From NCBI GenBank assembly GCA_019802505.1, contig JAFMOC010000002.1, forward strand, positions 3,238,501 to 3,302,500: a stretch of DNA of 64,000 bases, in the 5' to 3' direction. Positions 47,454-64,000 of the stretch are shown here, piece by piece (position 1 is the first letter of the stretch; each line of letters starts with the position of its first letter). The notes beneath the pieces were generated by a model that saw only the letters and a list, made by a program, of their open reading frames with translations, did no database searches and was not told the DNA's origin. This DNA comes from Corydoras sp. C115 (lineage: Eukaryota > Chordata > Actinopteri > Siluriformes > Callichthyidae). The position numbers were made by a program, and so were the translations under genes.

Positions 47454-49647
47454 ACTTAAAATACTTTTTCTTTAAAAGTTTTACTAGTTAACTTCTGGCA
47501 TTTTGATTTGGAATTATTGTCTATACGGTGCTAGGGTTAGAGATCCAGAAGCAGTAATGGCTTTTTGTTGTGCACGAAAATCAAATAAAAAAAACCTGAA
47601 CACAACATGGCTCACACAATTAGCGGATCTTTTTTTCCTCCACTTCATATATAACAAAAAAGTAAGCAATGAACAAGCAGAAGGGTTTAACAAACAAACA
47701 ATTCCAAAAACAAGTGATAGCAAGAGTAAAACAGCATTTTTGTCCACAAATGACAATCATTCTGAAGAGCTACTGTTTGGGAACTGAGAAAACCATGAAG
47801 AAATCAATCAAGGATGTTGTTGATAATTTCCTTGACATCTATTGAGCACCAAACCCACTATCACCAAAGTGACAAAGTGCAACATACAATAAAAACTTGT
47901 TTTTCTTCTTTGTAAATCTTCAAATAAAAGTTATGAAATAATGACATCGGTAAGTTGAAATGGTCCCCATAACAATCTGTTCAACATTATAGCTAAAAAA
48001 AAAAAAAAAAAAAAATTCAGTGCTTTTAGCCAGTGCTTTTATTTGTGTTTATCCCCAAGGTCATAAAACTACTATCGTATTTTTAATAAAATCCTGTAGG
48101 ATTACTTGAGCGGTCAGCCTTTTTGCTTCACAGTTGACATTGCTCAATTTAATATCCTTTAGAATGTTACACAATGCATTCTGTATTTAGATGTGGTATA
48201 AAAACAAACACCACTGCTCACTGTAGGAGTGCTCATAAAAATCCTCACATATTGAACCTTTTAATGGTAATGTTTACACCTCAGAAGCCAAATTCACAAA
48301 CAGAAGAAATAAGTCTGAAAAACATTACTTTTGTTTCAGTCACACTAAAAATCAATGGATATTTCCTGCCCATCACCTGTAATTGTAATTCTATCTCTAA
48401 TATACCTACCAGCGAGGAAACAGTTTCAAGATGAATGGAGGGCCTCAATGCGAGACCCTCCATTCATCTAAACCTGGAATCAAACTTGTGGTTTTCGTGC
48501 TGCAACTAATAACTCAGTTAAAAATATAAACAACACTGGCTTAGAGAGCCTCTGTTATGTGTAGACTATCCATTGTATTTATTTTTGTCCGTTTTACGAG
48601 TCTGAAAAGTTTATACTGTAAATGGTCTTCACTTAGCAGTGGCCGTCTTGAGTAGTTTTCTAAAAGACTATTTACTGTAGGTGCATGCAGTTTAGTGTTT
48701 ACAGGGCTCTAAAACAATCCGAGTAGAACTTATTTGCCTTTAATTAGAAAGGGTTGTCATTCTTGTGTATCCAATTTAGCAAACAGAAGAAAACTTAATT
48801 TTGAATTCTAAAGTGGTAATAAAACCAATTAGTGAGCAGAATGCATCATCTTATACTATCATTAAACTAGTGTAAAAGTGATTACATGGCTAAAAGTACC
48901 TGGAACCTGTTAATGTACCAAGGTTACAAAGGTTGATGGTAAATGATTTATTGACAATACACGCATTTGTCTCCGTGGCATCTTCAAGAGACACTTTCAA
49001 CTCATAGACTCACAGGGATTATTACAGTTCTATTATGAAGCTTAGGAAGAATTCACAGTGTGTGAGTTTCCAGAGGGATAACGGGGAAAACAATTATAAC
49101 TCTAGAACATCTTAATTGTTTATTACACTCCCCACAGGGCCAGCACATCACAAATGCAATCAGCAATCTGCACTGAAGGGAAAAAAAATAAAAGTGCAAG
49201 GCTGAAATACTCATCCATTTGTTTGTCTTGTGAAAGCTGTTACACAAATGTATTGCTCTAAGCACAAATAACAACTTTAAAACTTTTTGTAAAAGATCTG
49301 TTTTAATCATTTCACACACACAAACACACTCCCATCTACACACAGGTGCCAGTCTTGGCGCTGTGTGCTACTCATTTAGGTTTAAAAGAATTAAGAAATT
49401 GAGGCAAAAAAGGTTTTAAAAAATAAGTCTTTGATCATGATCGGCTGGAGCACCAGCTAAAAGGCATTCCAGCTCTCCACAACGTGGGAGAAAGGTTTAG
49501 ATGAGCCCCACCCATCTTCAGAAATTACCAGCCAACCGGTGAAATACAGTACAGGAAATCAGAGCAACCCTTGTTCTCTATAAGATACCCTTACAGTGTT
49601 ACCACTGACAGTTGCGCAGCTGAGCAGAACAAGCTTATGCTATGAGA
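47454..49647. other. Intergenic DNA and probable rcc1 3' UTR
   Basis: No coding feature recognised. The right-hand part should contain the rcc1 3' UTR, since that gene ends at 49648 on the minus strand. A self-complementary pair (CTTCATTCATC-type, GATGAATGGAGGG ... CCCTCCATTCATC near 48431-48471) forms a strong hairpin of unknown meaning. Confidence 0.5.
48431..48471. repeat. Short perfect inverted repeat (hairpin)
   Basis: GATGAATGGAGGG(T)CTC region is followed within about 15 bases by its complement GAGACCCTCCATTCATC. The stem is about 15 bp. It lies about 1.2 kb beyond the rcc1 stop codon. No terminator role is implied in a eukaryote. Confidence 0.6.
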
Positions 49648-57954
<8,307 letters not shown>

Positions 57955-57968
57955 GGTGGCTCTGGATC
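57955..57968 (-). other. rcc1: rcc1 5' UTR part of exon carrying the start codon
   Basis: Reading minus, TTTTATAG|GATCCAGAGCCACCATG gives a splice acceptor 14 bases before the ATG, so at least one non-coding upstream exon is expected. Confidence 0.7.
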
Positions 57969-60815
57969 CTATAAAACAAGTCTTAATAAGACATCAAAAG
58001 TCAGTGTTTAAGGTCACTCTACAAATAAACATTTTTCCCTTATATTGTTTTAATTACAGATAAAGACAATCCACCAATAAAAAAAATGTCATGCAACCTC
58101 ACCCAATGAATTCAGAATAAATTAGACCAATCAGAGCATTTTAAATTTACAGGAAAAAGAAAAATTCCTTCTCTTACACAACTGCTGCTTTTCACCATTC
58201 TGGCTGCAGGAGCAGGATCCTTAATTTCATCTTGATGTATACTTTTGAATTCAGTACTACCTTACATAACCAGTAGATGTCAATATTGCAATAGCACAGT
58301 TAGAAATTCTTGATGTGGTTTTCATTGAGATGTGATCAATCAATTTAATCTATGAAGTTCCATGAGGAACAGCATCCTTCTTCATTAAAACTCTGGTCTG
58401 CAACATCAGACTCCTGAAATATTAATTATGAGTGTGATGATTCTAGTAAATGTACAAGGTAGGAATGATTTGGATGATGCTAAGATTTAGATTCTGCCAT
58501 AGAAGCTCATCTGAAGCAGAAATAAATGTTTGATAAATCATCTCCCGAATTCTTAGCACTGTACAAAGTGTGTTACATCTGCGGCATACATATTTAGGCC
58601 TTAAAGACACACCATCACTCATCTTATAAGTCTGTGAACTGTAATTAGATATTAAGATTAGTAATCAAGATAAAGATATTTGAAGAACTTCTGCTTAACA
58701 AATGTCTCCAATTATTTTTCAAATAAAAGGTAGTAGAGTGATTATCACATTCTGCCTTCAGCTATGTGACCTGTGCAACATGAAGCAGTATATAAAGATG
58801 TTGTAGTCCATGGGTCCAAAATAAAGACTTTGCACCATGTGTTTTGATAACACTTGTTTTAATGTCTCATGAGGAACTGAGGTTTGTCACAAGCAAATGC
58901 AGAGTACTGCATACAGTACTTTAAAGGATTGCATCTGATGACACCTGGTAATAAAATGTCTTTCAAAGTTGTCACACTAATTTAACAAAGTTATTTGCAT
59001 TGGTGGAAAAATCGGTGTTTCTGCAAAAATATTGATGGGATCATGTCCACATACAGGAAATGAAAAACATCATGTACAGATAGTACAAGAAGAACATGTT
59101 TGGAGAGTTGGAAGCAGTGGCACTACTGTGTAAATTGCAGCTTTATTTTTGTATATCGGACAGCTATAAGAAGATTCACACAACACTAAGAACCAAGCTA
59201 TTCAGCAGCATTTGACTCCTGGGCAAAAAATAAATAAATTAGGGCTCATAACACTTGTGGACCAAGAAAAATCTATTTTGCATACACTTCACACATAGGT
59301 TTATTTGAGACTAGAATATCTAAAAATAATTGATAACCAATATTGCAGGTCGCCAATTTTTCAAAAATGTATTTGGCAACTACGAAAAACACATCAAAAT
59401 GTTTAAAAACGTTCAACCGTACAAAGTGTAACTTCAAAAATAATCTATTTCCTCCATACACATTAGCAGGAATTTTCTCCCTGCTAATCTCAGTGCAATA
59501 AGTAATAAACATGGAGAATGCTTTCACAACATTGCCGCAATAAAAAAAATCGTTACTAAAGGAACTGGACTCAATGAATTAAACCAGAGCAGAATCATTG
59601 AGTGAAAAGGCTGAAAGCAGAAAAGCCAACTCCAACATAGCAAGAACTTAAAAAAAAAATTAAAATTAACTAAAATAAAAAGCGGCAGAGCGCAGACATG
59701 GTTCAGCTGTTCAGCCAGCATGCATGTGCACATGTTCACACAAACACAAACAGTGTTCTGCAGTATGACTGATTGGCACAAGTGTTTAGGACAGATGCTG
59801 AATGTGTGAAATTAGATGAAAATGTTTGTCCTACATTCAGTACTAAGCAAGAAACCCAAATCATGGAGAGGTCCAACATTTGATGCCCCTTCACCCTCAG
59901 CGCTGGCACCTTAAACTGTTTTAATAATAACAGTGAGGATTGCACTTTAATTACGTTATACCAGATATAATAGATTCTGATTAAACAGTATTTCTTAGAA
60001 ATCATTAATTGAGATCATTTACACCTATGACTAATAAAGCTAGCTAAATTTAGATTTACTATTAATTAATCAACAGTCCCAGCCCACACATACTTGGGGA
60101 AGATGCTGATAATTTACTTAAGTTTGCATATTCATTTTCCTTTACCTCTTTTATATTACGGAGTTAATGTTACCGTAATGTTTCTACACCATCGCGCATC
60201 CTTCTTAAACTTCATTAAATCCTTACGACTGTTAAGAGTAAAGACCAACCATAAAAGAAACCCAATTTGACACAGAGGACATTCAAACTAAGTGTTAAAT
60301 GGCAATAATAAAAAAAAAGATAAAAACCCTGGACGTCGTCAGGAAATCATGAGGTCGTGATAATACCAACACATCGATTTAAAAACTACGAAAAACGTCT
60401 TCTGCAGTGGAGGCCTGTTATTTCATATGGTTTATATTTGCTTTGGACACCGCAAATAACGCTCAAAAAGTCTCCTATAGCTTTTAAGTAAATAAGTGCA
60501 GCATAAAGAGAATTGCTAGAACATATGTCTATTTTTATCAGTGACCTAACTAACGTTAAGTTTTTGAAACAAATCTTTGCGGACATGTATTACGTTTAGG
60601 TTCCACATGAACACTCACACTTATACGCTCAAGAAACTTAAGACTTGTTTTTGGAAAGAAAAATGTGCCGTACTGATGATGAACTTGAACTCCTCAGCCA
60701 GCGCATTAGCTGTAAGCTAACCGGCGTGAACTCTAGACGCAATTCTTCTCTTAAATGCAGGTTAACATCAAATTAACTACCGTCTGTCCACATAGTGAAT
60801 CTATTAAGCTCTTAC
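57969..60815 (-). other. rcc1: Probable rcc1 5' UTR intron
   Basis: About 2.8 kb with no recognised SINE or transposon, free of convincing ORFs. In human the region upstream of RCC1 hosts U17/SNORA73 snoRNAs; I looked for box H/ACA-like signals by eye and could not support one. Confidence 0.45.
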
Positions 60816-60930
60816 GTTCAGATGAGAGTAGAATGCGGGAGGAGAATAAACGTGAGCTGAGACTCTGTTTAAACTCCGGCTCGGTCCAGGAACGCACGTT
60901 TTCAGCGCCTTTACTCTTTCTCTATCGTTA
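60816..60930 (-). promoter_or_regulatory. rcc1: Candidate rcc1 non-coding exon 1 and promoter
   Basis: Higher GC and several CpG (CGGCTCGG, ACGCACG, CGCGCA nearby). Read minus, a good donor GAAC|GTAAGAGC lies with the exon ending at 60816. It would pair in orientation with the acceptor at 57969. Start site unknown. Confidence 0.4.
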
Positions 60931-61046
60931 ACCGAGTGTAGATTAAATGCGCATATCGCCCCCTATTGTCGAGGGGAACACACGCGTGATGCACATACGT
61001 CGAAGTCTCGAAACAAGTAGTTATTCTGATTGGTTGAACCATCGAC

Positions 61047-61392
61047 GGCGGCACGGTGGCTTAGTGGTTAGCACGTTCGCCTCTCAGCACTAGGGATTCC
61101 CGGTTCGAATCCCCATCTGGGTGGAGTTTCCATGTTCTCCCCGTGTCTGCGTGGGTTTACTCTGGGTTCTCCTGTTTCCTCCCACAGTCCAAAAACATGG
61201 ATCAAGTTCTCAAAAAATTGCCCCATATAGAGTGTGTTTGTGTGAGTGAGTGTGTGCCCAGCGATGGATTGGCGCCCTGTCCTGGGTCTATCTGCCCAGC
61301 GCCCAAGACGTTCTCCCCTGGATGGGCATGGGGAACCCCACCACGACTCTAATAGAGGACAAAGCGGGAGATAATGAATGAATGAATGAATA
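61047..61392 (+). mobile_element. tRNA-derived SINE with 10-bp TSD
   Basis: Full-length copy starting GGCGGCACGGTGGCTTAGTG just upstream of the rcc1 promoter region, with a small deletion in the core. Flanked by AACCATCGAC at 61037-61046 and 61393-61402. Confidence 0.94.
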
Positions 61393-61620
61393 AACCATCG
61401 ACATGTCATTCATTGCATATAGTCTGCATTAGAACAACTGTACGCAAGTTACCATAGATGTTCCGTCCTTCGAACTGCTGCTCACTAGCTGGTTTTCACT
61501 GGTTTACAGGGGTTTCTAATGAAGCACGAGTGTGGTGGGCAACATATTACTATTTATCACTGTACAGTTAATTGTTTAAAGGCAGAGTTAATAATAAAAA
61601 GGGTGAAAACGTAGATACTA

Positions 61621-61963
61621 TCCACCCATCCATTGTCTTCCGCTTTATCCTATATTAGGGTCGGGGGGGGGGGTTCCCCATGCCCATCCAGGGGAGAACG
61701 TTTCGGGTGCTGGGCAGATACACCCAGGATAGGGCGCCAATCCATCGCTGGGCACACACTCACTCACTCACTCACTTACTCACTCACACACACTCTATAT
61801 GGGGGAATTTGGATAACTCAATTGACTTGATCCATGTTTTTGGACTGTGGGAGGAAACCGGAGAACCCGGAGGAAACCCACGTGGACATGGGGAGAACAT
61901 GGAAACTCCACCCAGATGGCGAGAGAGGCGAACATGCTAACCACTAAGCCACCATGCCGCCAC
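61621..61963 (-). mobile_element. tRNA-derived SINE with 11-bp TSD
   Basis: Antisense copy with a CACT repeat expansion and a deletion over the B box (ACCCAGATGGCGAGAGAGGC). Flanked by CGTAGATACTA at 61610-61620 and 61964-61974. Confidence 0.93.
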
Positions 61964-62439
61964 CGTAGATACTAAAGTTTTAGAAATTGTCAAAGCATAA
62001 ATTGTGTGTGTATTGACAATTTCATGCTTTAAGGCTCCACCTTAAGCAGTTATTGTCATTGCATTGTGTTGGCTGTCCTGCTAAGGCAGTGGGGGCTGAG
62101 CTGGTCCTCCATGCTGGGCAACCCACTGAAATGAATTAGTGGAGGTTTCAAAGCCCTGAAAACCATCATAATCTTGTTTTATGATGCATCTGCTCTATAT
62201 ACAGTATAAACCCATGTTGTATCTGATCTTAATATTATAATTTTAGCTTTGTAAAATCTTTGAAGTATATTTGTTGTGCATAGTTATTAGAGAGTTTAAC
62301 AGAGATGTGACTTGTATGTTAAAGATAAAATGAACTAAAATCGTTAATCCAGAGTGCTGCACTAATTCAAATCCAGGTTCACTTTTAAATCAATTAGCTG
62401 AATCAGTTCTAAGAGTCGAGTAATTTTTTGGTGCACATT

Positions 62440-62530
62440 TAGCAGTTATACCCATTTGTATATAAATCCAGACATTTGTAAGTTGCTTTGGATAAAAGCG
62501 TCTGCTAAATGACTAAATGTAAATGTAAAT
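62440..62530 (+). repeat. LINE/SINE 3'-end fragment
   Basis: TAAGTTGCTTTGGATAAAAG then CGTCTGCTAAATGACTAAAT is the same 3' end seen at 42250-42300 and, inverted, at 53629. Confidence 0.7.
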
Positions 62531-62597
62531 ACCCATATATTATAATAATTATATTGTCACAATAATTAATACATTTTAATAACTAAAACTACTCATG

Positions 62598-62925
62598 GGC
62601 TTAGTGGTTAGCATGTTCGCCTCTCAGTGTTAGGGATTCCCGGTTCGATTCCCCATCTGGGTGGAGTTTCCATGTTCTCCTCGTGTCCACGTGGGTTTCC
62701 TCCGGGTTCTCCGGTTTCCTCCCACAGTCTAAAAACATGGATCAAGTCAATTGAATTCTCCAAATTGCCCCATGTAGTGTGTGTGAGTGAGTGTGTGCCC
62801 AGCGATGGATTGGCACCCTGTCCTGGGTCTATCTGCCCAGCGCCCGAAACGTTCTCCTCTGGATGGGCATGGGGAACCCCACCGCGACCCTATTAGAGGT
62901 TAAAGCGGGAGATAATGAATGAATG
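62598..62925 (+). mobile_element. tRNA-derived SINE, slightly 5'-truncated, 13-bp TSD
   Basis: Begins within the A box (GGCTTAGTGGTTAGC), otherwise complete with a GAAT tail. Flanked by AAAACTACTCATG at 62585-62597 and 62926-62938. Confidence 0.93.
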
Positions 62926-62938
62926 AAAACTACTCATG

Positions 62939-64000
62939 TGGGTGATCAGTGATTTGGTTGTTGATGCTGATATGACTCCCACAGGTGTTGACTCAAGTTT
63001 ATACCACTGACGCAACCCAATTTTTTTTATCCTTTAGACACATGGAGCATTAATTTCCAAGTGCCAAAAACCTCCTGCCAAAAACATTATCTGATAAAAG
63101 AAAATTAGATTTGGCAGAACACCTAATCTCAAGTCACAGGTTAGACACCACAGAGATGCTTAAAAGTGAGTAATACTTTAAGATATTTCTAGTTATTTAA
63201 ATGAATTTGAACTAAAAGTAAATAAAGAGCCAAAACACAAAAAAGACACCCATTTCAGATTTGGTTATTTATTTATTTAGGAAACTCATCCAACATTACA
63301 TATCTGTTATTGGCAAAGTTTTGTGAACCTTTCGGATTAGTAAATAATACAAAGACGAAAACAAAGTCAGGTGTTTTTAATAAATGTGATAACTATGTGC
63401 AAACAGTTGCCCAGTTTTATTTAAGGAACAGGCATCTAGCAGGGTGTCATAACACAAATCCATCATGGTATAAACGGAGATTTAATTGCTCATGTCAGGG
63501 GTGTATCAAGCTCTCTCAGGGGTGTATCAAGCAGGGGTCTTACATTGTCTAATATTCATGTTAATTAATCAAATTAAACAATTAAACAAATAACAAATAT
63601 CCCATCTTAATGGTTGGGGTCAGAACACAGGATTATACCTCACTCATGGAGCATCAAGTGTTAAGTGCCTTGCTCAAGGGCCCACATTACCAGAGATTTG
63701 GTGCCAAACTTCACCCTAAGTACCCATGCCCAGCTTCTAAAGAACACTGAGCAACAATGGTTTGCATGTGAGAAAGCCACTGCTCTTTGAATAAAATACT
63801 GCCAGTTGCTAAATGTTACACAGCTTGTGTCTGACTGCGTCATGAAATCCAAACTCCAAACTTAAACTTTTGTAGCTAATGAGCATCAAATGATATCATG
63901 CCAGTAATTTACAACACCTGACTGTTTCACCTTCAAATAATCTACTACTCCTAAATGTTCACATCCAAATATGTTATATTGGATACCTTTTCTCTTCGAG
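62939..64000. other. Intergenic, no gene seen
   Basis: AT-rich. A fragment near 63605-63710 (TGCCTTGCTCAAGGGCCCAC) matches the second SINE type at 53629-53795 on the minus strand. No gene supported. Confidence 0.5.

Noticed and set aside
57969..60815. Possible U17/SNORA73 snoRNA in the rcc1 leader intron, as in human
   Set aside because: No box H (ANANNA) plus ACA hairpin pair could be supported by eye; a covariance-model search on the minus strand would decide.

Overview
The window is vertebrate nuclear DNA, almost certainly from a teleost fish. It is AT-rich, has GT-AG introns and short exons, and holds three single-copy vertebrate genes in a dense background of fish-type transposons. There are no operons, ribosome binding sites or CRISPR arrays. 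All gene models below come from reading exons and splice sites by eye.

Layout. 1-3.3 kb is intergenic with one SINE fragment, and a full SINE follows at 3.3-3.7 kb. 4150-25810 (+) is tcea3, transcription elongation factor TFIIS type 3: 22 coding exons, 648 predicted residues. 25.8-32.0 kb is intergenic. 32144-38548 (+) is oprd1, the delta-type opioid receptor: 3 coding exons, 368 residues, typical opioid-receptor intron positions. 38.5-49.6 kb is intergenic and full of transposons, including a DNA transposon with long inverted ends and a SINE nested in it. 49648-57954 (-) is rcc1, the RanGEF: 9 coding exons, 419 residues, with a probable non-coding first exon and promoter near 60.8-60.9 kb. 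61-64 kb is SINE-rich intergenic DNA. In human, OPRD1 and RCC1 lie together at 1p35 and TCEA3 lies further along 1p36, so the fish cluster joins genes of one ancestral segment.

Most striking observation. The tcea3 product is nearly twice the usual TFIIS length (about 300-350 residues). The N-terminal domain, the central domain and the zinc ribbon are intact and normal. The extra length is all in the linker, encoded by a run of 12 consecutive small exons (exons 5-16). Every one has a length divisible by three and phase-2 boundaries, and several share a motif of the kind RxDSxxSK...KRPSL...KxxR. This looks like repeated duplication of one ancestral linker exon. Downstream, tcea3 carries a U12-type intron with a perfect ATATCCTT start and a TTCCTTAAC branch site; to stay in frame it must end in AA instead of the usual AC.

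Repeats. One tRNA-derived SINE family, with A and B boxes, a conserved core and GAAT/GATG tails, occurs about 22 times, and many copies have 10-16 bp target-site duplications. Other elements are an L2-like LINE fragment, LINE 3' and endonuclease remnants, Tc1/mariner elements, a hAT element with an 8-bp duplication and a nested solo LTR, an inverted-repeat MITE-like family, and long AT, GT and poly-A/T tracts.
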